A stretch of 64,000 nucleotides of DNA, from the NCBI GenBank assembly GCA_032433765.1, contig JAVIAB010000160.1, positions 13,358,358-13,422,357 of the forward strand, in the 5' to 3' direction. This stretch comes from Megaustenia siamemsis. Lineage: Eukaryota > Mollusca > Gastropoda > Stylommatophora > Ariophantidae. A model generated the notes under the pieces. It was not told the DNA's origin and made no database searches. It was given only the letters and a program-made list of their open reading frames with translations. Shown one piece after another: positions 1 through 10,560 of this stretch (position 1 is the stretch's first letter; the number at the start of each line of letters is the position of its first letter). The position numbers and the translations under genes were made by a program.

Positions 1-27
<27 letters not shown>
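1..27. repeat. (TA)n microsatellite at window edge
   Basis: A run of alternating T and A opens the window and passes into TTTA repeats up to about position 45. It is probably cut by the window edge. Confidence 0.95.
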
Positions 28-31
<4 letters not shown>

Positions 32-233
32 TTATTTATTTGTTTAGACTGCCCTTTCTATCTCTTCCTCTCACTCCTCTCTCTCTCTCTGTCCGTTATT
101 CACTCACCAGTAATGGGTGTGTTTCATCTAGGAACGCAACCTTGACAGTTCACTGAGTGCTTCCTGTGTTCATCTCAATTTATTTTTTATTTCTTCCACT
201 TATTACTGTTGTCCAACCTCCACTCTTATTTCG

Positions 234-237
<4 letters not shown>

Positions 238-320
<83 letters not shown>
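238..320. repeat. Compound (TC)n-(TA)n microsatellite
   Basis: About 40 bases of TC repeats run directly into about 40 bases of TA repeats. A second TC tract lies at 497-524. Together they give spurious open reading frames rich in Ser-Leu and Tyr-Ile. Confidence 0.97.
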
Positions 321-323
<3 letters not shown>

Positions 324-491
324 GTATGTCTCGTCCGTCTTATCCTCTTCATCTTCATTTCGTCCATCTCTCATTGCACCACAACTCGGTTTTTTTTATG
401 TTTTCACCTTTTCCTTATATCTCTTATTCTCTTCATCTCTCTTGTTCTTGTTTCACCTCTCAGATCGAATATCCATATCTCGCTGTCGCAT

Positions 492-496
<5 letters not shown>

Positions 497-523
<27 letters not shown>

Positions 524-524
524 C
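497..524. repeat. (TC)n microsatellite
   Basis: A simple TC run within a broadly pyrimidine-rich plus strand (about 325-1150) that contains no recognisable gene. Confidence 0.95.
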
Positions 525-712
525 TTCATTACTTAATCTGGTTTATTCCTTCTCGTTCTCTTCATTATCCTCATTCCGCCTATCTTATTCAATTCACCTC
601 CACCTATTATTTCTTCATCCTTCAACACTTTCTCTTTTCCCATATAAAATTATTCGTCCTGCTTTCACGTCATCGATCACGCTATATCTCATATTATTCC
701 TCTTCTGTGTCC

Positions 713-857
713 TCTTTCTATTCCACTTCATATCTTTATTATTCTTTCCATCTCTGACGCTAAACAAATACATACTTTATCAACCTTTCTATTCCACTTC
801 ATATCTTTATTATTCTTTCCATCACTGACGCTGAACAAATATATACTTTATCAACCT
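713..857. repeat. 71-bp tandem duplication
   Basis: The segment beginning TTTCTATTCCACTTCATATC at 715 recurs at 786, with a few substitutions further along. It is a simple two-copy direct duplication in pyrimidine-rich DNA. Confidence 0.9.
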
Positions 858-1345
858 CTCGTTGACCCATTCTAACACTCCGAATGTTTGTGCCTTTGCC
901 TTCATCTTTCCTGCATGTTCTCATTCCAAAGAGATCCACAACTCTCCATCAAATCGCTCTTCCCCCCCCTCCCCCCGTTCACATATTTCCTATTCTGTTA
1001 GACTCATTAATTAGCTTTAATATTTTAGTAATTTCCCCAAGCTACCTCCATATATCACTTCCTGTGTTCGTGCTCATATTTTATTCTACAACACACTTTC
1101 AAGCTGTATTATATGTTGTTTTCTATTGTCAAGCTCCTTGTTATTAAGTCAAATTTAACCCACCTACCTCGGCCGTTATATTTATACTTCTTGCTGGAAA
1201 CACAGCCCCACAACAAAATGACAGCGATCCAGTTTTATTACTTGATTCAAGGCTTTAAGTGTGCACTATAAATGATGCAGTATCGTCTGGTTATTCTCTC
1301 CATATTGTTATAAATAAAAACTAGTCTACTTACATTCCCTTAAAA
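858..1345. other. Unassigned intergenic stretch
   Basis: Pyrimidine-rich to ordinary AT-rich DNA, including a short C-rich run near 961-976. No gene, RNA gene or mobile-element signature was recognised. Confidence 0.6.
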
Positions 1346-1346
1346 T

Positions 1347-1605
1347 TATAATCTTCTTTTACCTTGCAGCTCCTTGTGGGGTATAGGTCCTCAACAAAAA
1401 CTTTCCCAGCCGTTCTGTTTCTTGCCATTCTTTTAAGATCATTCCATGTTTTCCCCATCATCTTCATCTCTACTTCCATCTGTCTTCTCCAAGAATATTT
1501 TGGTCTTCTTCCTCTTTGTCTTTTTCCTTGGGGATTCCAAAAAAGGGCCGTTGTGTAAAACTCATAGTCAGCTCCCGCAGTGTGTTTCCTATCCAGCGAC
1601 ATCCA
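1347..1605 (-). mobile_element. LINE 3'-end fragment (RT C-terminus)
   Basis: The minus strand encodes the C-terminal tail typical of non-LTR retrotransposon reverse-transcriptase proteins: a basic KRQRGRRPKYSWRR stretch, then an RNRTAGKVFVEDLYP-like end. DNA of the same family recurs at 4022-4235 and 6131-6450, which shows a repeated element. Only the last ~90 codons are present, so this is a strongly 5'-truncated, dead copy. On the minus strand it ends at an AAGAAGA-type tail near 1350. Confidence 0.8.
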
Positions 1606-1609
1606 TGTT

Positions 1610-2480
1610 TATGAATTTTTTTTTTTTCGGCTTATATTTTTTTTTTTTACAATACAGGATAGCCAGTCCCTTGCCCAAATCTCCTTAGTCGTCTCCTACC
1701 AACATGCAAATAAACGTAATCTAAATCGATTTAATTTATTAAACTTAAACTAGACGTCTCACATTTTATTTAAAATTGTTCATTCCTTTTTGCTGATTGA
1801 ACATAGTATGGTTAATTTAATTTATTAAAACGTAATCTAATATGTCCATAATTTAATGAACACAAACCAGTCTCCTCTTCATGGTTTATTAAATATAAAC
1901 TTGTCCTCCTATATTTTACTAAATAATAACGTGTATCTCTATATTTTAAATATAAACTTGTCTTCTTATAATTTATTACATAGAAAATTGTCTTCCGAAA
2001 ATTTATGAAAAAATAAACTTGTCATCCTATATAATTTACTAAATATAAACGATTCTTCCAACAGTTTATAAAACATATCCTAAATATCTAGCAAATATTT
2101 TCACAAATTGCTTGCTAATAAAGAGATTGAAAACAGAACCCAGAAAGCAGCATAAATTGATCCTAACACTCATCTAACAAAATGCTGCTATACAAGCGAA
2201 AAGACCGAACAGAGATACACTGTTTTTACATACATGGTGCTACAAACTACGGACTCTGAGAGTCCTTGAAACACACACGATATGAGATGTACTACAAATG
2301 TAATAAGGAGAGAAAACAATGCGAGAAAACAATAGACATTTAAGGATAAAAAACTGTAAGACCGAGTTAGTGAAATATTATGTGGAAAGCATTAAAGAAT
2401 TACACCGTATGAACTAGTCCGATGAATTAAGTCCCCTGTATTCATTGTTTTCGTAATTTTATTTCCAAGTTATTTTCTTG
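1610..2480. repeat. AT-rich stretch with degenerate ~40-bp repeats
   Basis: Between about 1700 and 2070 a loose motif (TATATTTTACTAAATATAAAC followed by TTGTCTTCC-like bases) recurs several times at roughly 40-bp spacing with heavy divergence. The rest, 2090-2480, holds nothing recognisable. Confidence 0.55.
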
Positions 2481-2530
2481 TTTTTTATTTTATGTATGTG
2501 TTTCTTTATATTGTCTATTTCGCAAAGGGA

Positions 2531-3157
2531 GACCGCCAGCTTTCATGTGTTGTTTATATCCCTGCACAAGTCTGCCAGCTTTCATGGGTTGTTTATAACC
2601 CTGCACAAGTCTGCCAGCTTTCATGTGTTATCTATATCCCTGCACAAGTCTGTCAGCTTTCATGTGTTGTTAATATATCTGCACAAGTCTGTCAGCTTTC
2701 ATGGGTTGTCTATATCTCTGCACACGTCTGTCAGCTTTCATGTGTTGTTAATATCCCTGCACAAGTCTGTCAGCTTTCATGTGTTGTTAATATCTCTGCA
2801 CAAGACTGTCAGCTTTCATGTGTTGTTAATATCTCTGCACAAGTCTGTCAGCTTTCATGTGTTGTTAATATCTCTGCACAAGTCTGTCAGCTTTCATGTG
2901 TTGCTAATATCTCTGCACAAGTCTGCCAGCTTTCATGGGTTGTTAATATCTCTGCACAAGTCTGCCAGCTTTCATGGGTTGTATATATCCCTGCACAAGT
3001 CTGTCAGCTTTCATGGGTTGTATATATCTCTGCACAAGTCTGTCAGCTTTCATGGGTTGTTAATATCTCTGCACAAGTCTGTCAGCTTTCATGTGTTGTT
3101 AATATCTCTGCACAAGTCTGTCAGCTTTCATAGGTTGTCTATATACCCACTCAAGGC
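2531..3157. repeat. 39-bp minisatellite, family A
   Basis: About 16 head-to-tail copies of a 39-bp unit containing CAGCTTTCATGTGTTGTTAA and ending CTGCACAAGTCTG. Copies differ by single substitutions (GGTT/TGTT, CTGCC/CTGTC). Because 39 is a multiple of three and the unit lacks stop codons, several plus-strand frames stay open across the array. The long predicted proteins are therefore most simply by-products of the repeat length. Confidence 0.95.
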
Positions 3158-3900
3158 GGCCAGCTTCCATGTGTTGTTTAAATCCTCACAGGAGGCTGCT
3201 AGTTTCCATGTATTGTCTATATCCCTACAGGAGGATACCAGTTTCCATGTATTGTCTATATCCCTACAGGAGGATACCAGTTTCCATGTATTGTCTATAT
3301 CCCTACAGGAGGATACCAGTTTCCATGTATTGTCTATATCCCTACAGGAGGATACCAGTTTCCATGTATTGCTTCCATGTATTGTCTATATCCCTACAGG
3401 AGGATACCAGCTTCCATGTATTGTCTATATCCCTACAGGAGGATACCAGCTTCCATGTATTGTCTATATCCCTACAGGAGGATACCAGCTTCCATGTATT
3501 GTCTATATCCCTACAGGAGGATACCAGTTTCTATGTATTGTCTATATCCCTACAGGAGGATACCAGTTTCCATGTATTGTCTATATCCCTACAGGAGGAT
3601 ACCAGTTTCCATGTATTGTCTATATCCCTACAGGAGGATGCAAGTTTCCATGTATTGTCTATATCCCTACAGGAGGATACCAGCTTCCATGTATTGCCTA
3701 TATCCCTACAGGAGGATACCAGTTTCCATGTATTGTCTATATCCCTACAGGAGGATACCAGTTTCCATGTATTGTCTATATCCCTACAGGAGGATACCAG
3801 TTTCCATGTATTGTCTATATCCCTACAGGAGGATACCAGTTTCCATGTATTGTCTATATCTCTACAGGAGGATATCAGTTTCCATGTATTGTCTACATTC
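3158..3900. repeat. 39-bp minisatellite, family B
   Basis: About 19 copies of a second 39-bp unit containing CAGTTTCCATGTATTGTCTA and ending ACAGGAGGATAC. It follows family A directly and aligns to it in register (CAGCTTTCATGTGTTGT against CAGTTTCCATGTATTGT), so A and B are diverged blocks of one ancestral satellite. One junction (3360-3385) contains a short internal restart of the unit. The open frame of family A continues through B to 3989. Confidence 0.95.
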
Positions 3901-4021
3901 TAGCAGAAGACCTGTTCACATGCCGCACAGTCAGGCCGTTTTGTATCGCTTATTATCACCGTAAATATGTAACCATATCATCTTTTTAAAAACATATTTC
4001 CTTATTGTTCTTATCTTAATA

Positions 4022-4235
4022 TTGTTCTTCTTCTTCTACCTTTTTAGCTCCCAGTGGAGCATAGGTCTTCAACAAACACTTTCCAAGTCATTCTGTTTTT
4101 GCCATTCTTTTAAGAATAATCCATGTCTTCCCCATCATCTTCATCTCTGCTTCTATCTGTCTTCTCCAAGAATTCCTTGGTCTTACTCTTTGTCTTTTCC
4201 CCTGGGGATTCCAAAAAAGGCCTGTTGTGTAATAC
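4022..4235 (-). mobile_element. LINE 3'-end fragment
   Basis: The DNA is closely related to 1347-1605 and 6131-6330, with shared blocks such as CTTCAACAAACACTTTCCAA and TCTTCTCCAAGAAT. On the minus strand the copy ends in a GAAGAAGAA tail at about 4022, a typical short-repeat LINE 3' end. Frames are broken; it is a dead 5'-truncated copy. Confidence 0.8.
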
Positions 4236-4239
4236 TATA

Positions 4240-4765
4240 GACATAATTGTGTCTTCTGTCTAGATTATATTCAGTACCCAAATGTCCTCTATGGTCCCCA
4301 AGTCTGTTACTTCTGTATACTATAAACATTCCCAGTTGATTTTTCACGTATTCCCGTGCTCATCTTCATTATTTTGATTATTTTTTTTTTTTTTAATCTG
4401 CTTCAATTTGAACAATGACTTCCTGTGATGTGACTCGACCTTGTAGTAAAAGGTGAGCCTATATGTTTGTACATTTTGTAGAGAAGTTAGCCTTTTGTAA
4501 CTAGAAGGGTGCTCCAAATTAGACAAGTTGAAAGGATTATGCCAGACCCACAAGTAAAAACTGGATGCACTGGGATACAGTGAAAAATAGCCACATATAA
4601 ATTATATGTTGTAGTTCTGCGGACACACGTCGGGGCAGTAACAAACGTTTCGATTTCTCAGGTCGCCATGTGTTCACTTGTATACATTCTAACGAAAGAG
4701 TGTGATGTAGTTTTTCACTATGATGACGTCACAATATTCAGTCATGAAATATCTCGTATATTTTA
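4240..4765. other. Unassigned stretch
   Basis: There is a T-run at 4381-4395 and otherwise ordinary AT-rich DNA. No gene or repeat family was recognised. Confidence 0.5.
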
Positions 4766-5105
4766 TTTCTGAATGCTATATCTAGTCAACCTTTCTCTAT
4801 GGTGCACAAACGTGGATATTAAATACGAAACAGAGCAGAAAATTGAAACCTTTGAAATGTGGATCTATAGAAAAATGGGGAGACTTGGGTGGAAGGAAAA
4901 CAAGAAAGTTCAGAATCAGCTGAAAATTAAAGAAGAGCAAATTAGCACAATTCGAATAAGACATCTGAAGAGACATAACACCCTTCTAAATGCCATCTTT
5001 GAAGGGAAGGTACAATGCCGACGAGGCAGAGGCAAACCAAGACTAAAGAGGACTGATAACATCAAAACGTGGACAGATGAACCTAAGACAATAGATAGTA
5101 AAATG
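4766..5105 (+). mobile_element. LINE RT C-terminal fragment
   Basis: The plus strand encodes YETEQKIETFEMWIYRKMGR, then a KRHNTLLNAIFEGKVQ stretch and a GRGKPRL basic motif. This is the C-terminal domain of a non-LTR retrotransposon reverse transcriptase, downstream of the catalytic core. It is the same family as the minus-strand copy at 26004-26665 (EQRIEAFEMWIYRRIGRIGW). The catalytic part is missing and the frame runs into unrelated sequence near 5110. Confidence 0.82.
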
Positions 5106-5179
5106 ACACTCCCTGGTAGTCAACCTTCGATGTGGAGTCGGCACCCAATGAATCAATATATTTTCAGCATTTTATAGAC

Positions 5180-5610
5180 GTTTCTACCATTGCTTACTTA
5201 TACACATTCAACATGAATAATAAATAGGTGCAGGGATTGAGCACACAATAATAGATATACACAGGCACTGAACATATATAAGTAATAAATGTATACAGTA
5301 CTGAACAAACATAAATGATCTCGTACATCTATGTGTTTACATTTGACACATTTTTAGTAACATTTTACTTCCCAGAAAACCATCCCCCTTGGCAGGTGTG
5401 TAATTTCTAGCAATTTTCAAACCAAACCAGATCGTTCAAGGTAATGTCAGAAATGTAATAAAAAAATAAATAGAGTGTACAGCAAGTTCAGTGCAGAATA
5501 AGCTATTGATTGGCTGTGACGGAACTTACACGTGATCAATAAACTCTGAAACTGTTTGGTGATCTCTCGGTAGGGGCATGCAGTCCATCACCCACACACA
5601 TTCTACCTAG
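5180..5610. other. Unassigned AT-rich stretch
   Basis: AT-rich DNA without a recognisable gene or repeat; two short similar phrases (GCACTGAACATATATAAGTA and a variant) lie near 5260-5310. Confidence 0.5.
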
Positions 5611-5611
5611 T

Positions 5612-5975
5612 GTTGGTTGAATGTCTTCTTCTTTCCTTCCTCATTTGCCTTTCAGCGTCGAGGGGCGATATGATTTGCGGTCTTTTGCTCTTCTATTGAC
5701 CTCTTGTGCTGTTATGTTTCTTAATATTTATATTATTCCATTAATCAATCTTTTACGTGGTCTCCTGTTCTCGCAAAGTTTATTGAGGGCTAGTTGTGCA
5801 GTGTTTTAATGTTCTGCCTTATCACATGGTCAAACCATTTTATCTGTTGTTTCTTTATGTACACTATTGGGAGATTTATTCCTAGCTTTTTTCCTCAGTT
5901 CCTCATTTCTAATCTTTTCTCTCTGGCTATATCCTCTCATTCGTCGAACATATTTCATCTCAGTTTTTCCCCATC
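5612..5975 (-). mobile_element. LINE 3'-end fragment
   Basis: Read on the minus strand, this contains EMKYVRRMRGYSQREKIRNEELRKKARN, then CDKAEH- and RPRKR-like remnants with in-frame stops. It ends in the tail AGCAAAAGACCGCAAAT followed by CGCTGAAAGGCAAATG. The same tail occurs at 17262-17330 and at 33520-33590, where it closes the plus-strand LINE, so all three are one family. This copy is 5'-truncated and degraded. Confidence 0.75.
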
Positions 5976-5978
5976 TAT

Positions 5979-6130
5979 TTGATTGAATGTCGACAAGCAC
6001 AAACATCACGAATATCCTGCTCCTTTATTGCAAGTGCCCCAAATGCTTGTCCGATCCAATTGATATTTTTTTTTAATTAATTATTTTTATATCTTAGGGG
6101 GTGTTCCCGGTGGATGCCATTTTCTTTATT
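5979..6130. repeat. Direct repeat flanking a LINE, left copy
   Basis: About 152 bp starting GATTGAATGTCGACAAGCAC and ending CATTTTCTTTATT. It matches 8271-8429 in the same orientation with scattered differences. The two copies abut the 3' and 5' sides of the minus-strand LINE at 6131-8268. Each contains GACAAGCA and, ~50 bases on, TGCTTGTC, so each can form a hairpin. Confidence 0.85.
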
Positions 6131-8268
6131 CTTCTTCTACCTTTTCAGCTCCCTGTGGAGCATCGGTCTTCAACAAACACTTTCCAAGCCGTTCTGTTTC
6201 ATGCCATTCTTTTAAGACCATTACATGTCTTCCTCAGCATATGTTCTGCTTCCATCTGTCTTCTCCAAGAATACTTTGGTCTTTCTCTTTGTCTTTTTCC
6301 TTGGGGGTTCCAAAAATGGGTCTGTTGTGTATTACTCTCAGTTGGCTTCCGCAGTGTGTGTCCTATCCACGCCATCGTCTTCGCTGTATCACTTTATCCA
6401 CATATATTTGACTGGTACTTTTCCATAATTCTATGTTAGTAATTTTGTCCTGCCATTTCCATCCTTTTATTCTGCGTAAGCATCCATTAATGAAGGTTTG
6501 TATCTTCATGATTGTAATTTTTGTTTTTCTCCATGTTTCACAGCCATATAATAAGACTGACTTAACATTGGAGTTGAAAATTTGTATTTTTGTATTTAAC
6601 CTAATTTCTTTGGACATCCATATTTTTCACAGTGCAATGAATGCTCCTCTTGCTTTTGATATCCTTATTTTGGTATCATTCTCTGTTCTTCCTTCTTTGT
6701 CTATATTACTGCCCAGATATATGTAAGATTGTACGTCTAGTAGGGGTATTCCTCCTATTATTATTTGATTATTGCCAACTGCATTAATTCTCATAATTTG
6801 TGTCTTATCTCTATTTATTTCCAGTCCCAGCTAATTTGGTCTCTCATCAAGTATGCTCATTTTATTTGCATCCGTTGGTGGTTGTGTGATAGGAGGGCTG
6901 TATCATCAGTCAAGTCTGAATCATCTAGTTGCATGGTCAGTGACCACTGGATTCCATTTCTGTTGTTCTGAGTTATTTTCGTAATCCAATTTATGACCCG
7001 TAGAAAGAGAAATGGAGATAGAAGGCATCCCTGCCTTACTCCCTTGTATATTTCAAATGCTTCTGTAAGCTGTCCTTCGTGCACAACACTATTTTTCATT
7101 ACTTCATATATTGTTTTTATCAGGTTAATAAATTTTATGGGGATTCCGTAATGACTCGGGAACTTTCAAAGCATTCCTGTGTCTAAACTATGAAATGCCT
7201 TTTTCGTAATCTTTGAATGCAATATAAAGTGGGGACTATAGCTCTAAACTTTGTTCAACGTTATATGTAGGGTAGTTTTTTGATCAGCACATGATCTGTT
7301 CTTCCTAAAACCTGCTTGTTCATCTCTCAAATGTTTTTTATATGGCCTCTTTTAGTCTCTCCAGAAAGATTCATCTTAATATTTTTCCTGGCACTGATAG
7401 CAGCATAATTCCTCTATAATTTGTGCACTCCTGTAAACTTCCTTTCTTTGGTAGTTTAATCATATCCTTTCTAGTCTTATTCTTTCCAGACTTTAGATAT
7501 TTCTTCCCTCTCCCAAATTTTATCTAATAGATTATGTGACATCTTAGTAAAGGTGTTAATATGTGCGTTGAAGGCTTCTGAAGGAATTTCATCTGGTCCT
7601 GCGGCTTTACCATTTGTAAATAAATTGATGACTTTCATTTTTACTTCCTTGCTTGGTTTTTCCACAGTTAATGTGTAACTCCTCTTCTGCTGGTAGTTTA
7701 TCTGGAGGGTTATTTGGGCTTGGTCTGTTCAAGAGTTCTTCAAAGTGCTCCTTCCATCTCTTCATTTGTTCTCTTATATTACTAAGCAGATTTCCTTTCT
7801 TTTCTCTAATAAAAGCATTGATCTGTTTGTATTTTCCACTGTATTTCTATGTGCTGGTGCACAGTTTTTTTTTTCCATATTCTCTTTATATGCTGCTTCC
7901 TCTGCCTCTTTAGCTAGTTCATCTATATATTTCATCGTATCCCTTTTAAAGGATCTTTTCATTTATTTGTTCATCTCTGTGTATGTTTCCTGTGTCGTGG
8001 CATTAGTACTTCTCGTTTTGCTATTATTTCTGTCTGCCTTCTTATTCTTTCTTTCTTTAATTTTATCCAGGGTCTCTGCTGTCATCCATGCCTTATTCTG
8101 GCGTTCTCTTTTCCCCAATGTTTCTTCGCATGTCTGTTTCCATATATTCTTAACCTCTTTCTAATGATCTCTATATTTATTGTATTTTCTAGTTGTTGGT
8201 GGACTTGGAATTTTTTTTTTTTTTTTTTTGTGACTGCAAATTTATCTTTAATTCCAATTTTTTTTCTA
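6131..8268 (-). mobile_element. Degraded LINE (RT remnants)
   Basis: On the minus strand, reading from 8268 towards 6131, successive frames encode recognisable reverse-transcriptase pieces. There is a KSFKRDTMKYIDELAKEAEEAA segment, then NGKAAGPDEIPSEAF (fingers region) and GVRQGCLLSPFLF (motif B). A decayed motif C follows (LTDDTALLSH where FADD is expected), then SVLLYGCETW and a C-terminal CLRRIKGWKWQDKITN stretch. Stops and frameshifts separate the pieces, so it is inactive. No N-terminal endonuclease was recognised. The 3' tail on the minus strand is GAAGAAGAA at about 6131. It lies exactly between the direct repeats 5979-6130 and 8271-8429. Confidence 0.85.
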
Positions 8269-8270
8269 GT

Positions 8271-8429
8271 TGATTGAATTTCGACAAGCACAAACATCAC
8301 GGATATCTTACTTCTTTATTGGAAGTGTCTCAAATGCTTGTCGGATCTAATTGATTGGGTTTTTTAAAAAATTAATTAATAATTTTTATATCTGAGGGCG
8401 TGTTCCCGGGTGGGTGCCATTTCTTTATT
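8271..8429. repeat. Direct repeat flanking a LINE, right copy
   Basis: The counterpart of 5979-6130: same order and orientation, beginning GATTGAATTTCGACAAGCAC and ending CCATTTCTTTATT. It begins where LINE homology ends. Substitutions and small length differences between the copies suggest an old event. Confidence 0.85.
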
Positions 8430-8559
8430 GCCTCTATTTTTTTGTAAGGAAAAGATAAAGATATTCACATAATGTATTATGTCGTAAATGGGTGACAGGT
8501 TTTAACTTCACAAAAAAAGTTATCGAAGGAGTGTTTGAGAAATGTCGTTACTCTTTGTT

Positions 8560-9630
8560 ATTACCTTCCACCGCGGGCTATCAGGTACACATTTTTAAAG
8601 CTGAAGAGATTTGAAGACTCCCACGATGTCAAGGTCATGGACAACACGTGAACTCCCACACCACACTTCTAATGTATTTTAATTTTGTTAAAAAAAAGAG
8701 GGAAAATTGGGGTATTGTTCGGTGTCTCTACGGAGAAGGGCACCCCGGAAAATTAACCACTGCAGCCTAGCAGTTACCATAGAGAGAAGGAAAGGCTATG
8801 GCAGAACACCCATACAAACCACGGGCAGGGTGGTCCCGTAGCTACCTATATCTCTTAGCCAATCCACTGAGGGGAATCGACTAATACCTGTGACGTTTTC
8901 AGCATTGCGAGCAGGGGCGGTTGTGGGTAAAATCAGATCGGTTGTCTAAAGTTCGCATAGCTCGAGACGTCACAAGTTTTGGGTTGTTTTCGGGAAAATC
9001 ATCTCAGTGGGCAGGCTCAGAGATATCAGTGGGAACGGTGTGCCAACAGGCATGCGCCCTGCAAGAAGGGAAAACTCCTACCTTAAACCTAGATCCGGCG
9101 TGCCGAAGACGGAGCGTGTCAGCCACGGTGCAGATTTATGGGAAAAATCAGGACACACGCGTATATACGAGTACTGAATATGTGACCAGCTCATCGTGTG
9201 TCATAATGTTATCCTTACCCCTCCGTATACGAGTACTGACCATGCGACCAGCTCATCGTGTGCCATGATGTTGTGCTTACCCCTCCATATGCGAGTACTG
9301 AATATGTGACCAGCTCATCGTGTGTCATAATGTTATCCTTACCCCTCCGTATACGAGTACTGACCATGCGACCAGTTCATCGTGTGTCATGATGTTGTGC
9401 TTACCCCTCCATATGAGAGTACTGAATATGTGACCAGCTCATCGTGTGTCATGATGTTGTCCTTACCCCTCCGTATACGAGTACTGACCATGCGACCAGC
9501 TCATCGTGTGTCATGATGTTGTCCATACCCCTCCATTTACGAGTACTGACCATGCGAGCGGCTCATCGTGTGTCATGATGTTGTTCTTACCCTTCCATCA
9601 TGAAACTGGATAAGAGTCAAATGTGCATGA
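8560..9630. mobile_element. Dispersed element with internal 62-bp minisatellite, copy 1
   Basis: The unique part (roughly 8740-9150) and the following tandem array have a second, similarly ordered copy at about 30200-31440. Shared landmarks are ACCATAGAGAGAAGGAAAGG / ACCATCGAGAGAAGGAAAGG, GTGTCAGCCACGG, and GGGAAAAATCAGGACAC just before the array, then CATGAAAC / CATGAAAT just after it. Order and spacing are conserved, so this is a repeated unit with the minisatellite inside, not two independent satellites. The outer boundaries are approximate. No protein was recognised; a short segment (8889-8935) also occurs inverted at 24190-24232. Confidence 0.7.
9160..9597. repeat. 62-bp minisatellite array 1 (~7 copies)
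   Basis: The unit contains GAGTACTGACCATGCGACCA, GCTCATCGTGTGTCATGATG and TTACCCCTCC. Adjacent copies start at 9231 and 9293, giving the 62-bp period. Two variants alternate (CTGACCATGCGACC and CTGAATATGTGACC), which suggests a dimeric higher-order unit. The same unit forms the longer array at 30465-31425. Confidence 0.95.
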
Positions 9631-9654
9631 TTATAAGACTTGAACGCTGAAGAA

Positions 9655-10560
9655 GGAATATGGTTACAGCTTCACTTAGGTATGAGCAAAAACGACGTTG
9701 CGGCTCAGTAGGCCTCCAGCTGGTACAGTAGACACAACACAAACATATATAGATACATACAGAAATATAATGACATGGCGGTACTATGCTAGAGTATCCG
9801 AGATGAAAAAAGATAATAGATAAGTCACTTCCCTTGAGGCACTGGTCCGAAGCGAAGTGTAGTCAACTGCAGGCTGAGCTAGAATCACATGTGCTGTAAG
9901 AGCGGCGCAGTTTAAAAAAAAAAAAAAAACTGGGTAGTGTTCTAAAAATATGTGGATGAGGGCTATTTCTATACCACTTCTAAATGACATTCTCGTCAAC
10001 AATTTCTGAGGACATAGAACTGGGCATGGGAGGAGGAAGAATCGATCAGGAACGAGTCTTGAACTACACAGAAACAATGGTTCGTCCACTTGAAGAAAAT
10101 ATCTCGTGTTTCATTACCATACAAGCAAATGCAAAATAAGGAGGAGAGTAATGACGTAAAAATACAACAAGATGCATAGTAATGCGGAGCTGTTGTAAAA
10201 CTGATGATTAGAATGAAAATTTAAAAAAAAGAAAAAAGTGGAATGGGAACAGCTTTACGCAAGATAGAGAAAAAAGCAAAAGTAGATCGACGTTTCGGTC
10301 CAGTAGGCCTCAGCTGGAACGATAACCAACAACACAAAAATATATAATGATATACACATAAATCTACCTACGTGGCGATAATATAGGGTTAAGGCATAAA
10401 AATGCGAAGCTGCAGTAAAGCTGAATATGAGGAAAAATAAAAAAAATGGTATGTAAGAAGCTTTACGTGATAAGTGGACGACACAGACTAAACAACGTTT
10501 CGGCTCAATAGGCCTTCATCAGGAACAAACAAAAAACACACACACAAAACTAATAACGAA
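9655..10560. repeat. Partly tandem dispersed repeat with hammerhead-like core
   Basis: At least three diverged, head-to-tail partial copies share an AGCTTTACG phrase, then ACGTTTCGG, TAGGCCT and CAGCTGGA / CATCAGGA. After this come AACACAAA-rich DNA and GTGGCGATAATAT. Copies centre on 9695-9723, 10291-10317 and 10496-10523. Tandem, partial-copy organisation with a small self-cleaving-ribozyme-like motif is known for Penelope-like elements and retrozymes. The reverse transcriptase of a Penelope element was not found here, so the family is an inference. Confidence 0.5.
10496..10523 (-). other. Hammerhead-ribozyme-like core motif
   Basis: Read on the minus strand: CTGATGA, a short GGC...GCC stem, then GAAAC, which is the order of the hammerhead core CUGANGA - stem II - GAAA. 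The base after CUGAUGA is A rather than the usual G paired to C at the base of stem II, so it departs from the canonical consensus. Related motifs lie at 9695-9723 and 10291-10317 (decayed), 37041-37065 and 37304-37328. Catalysis is not shown. Confidence 0.35.

Noticed and set aside
157..828. Long open frames rich in SLSLSL and YIYIYI
   Set aside because: They are translations of the TC/TA microsatellites and pyrimidine-rich DNA; two overlapping frames are open at once, which is typical of simple repeats.
2478..3989. 503-codon repeat protein
   Set aside because: A 39-bp satellite with no stop codons opens several frames together; there is no start context, splice signal or domain to support a gene. 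Kept only as a low-interest finding.
8921..9268. 115-codon frame in the 62-bp-minisatellite element
   Set aside because: The corresponding frame is not kept in the second copy (30175-30504 reads differently), so it is unlikely to be coding.
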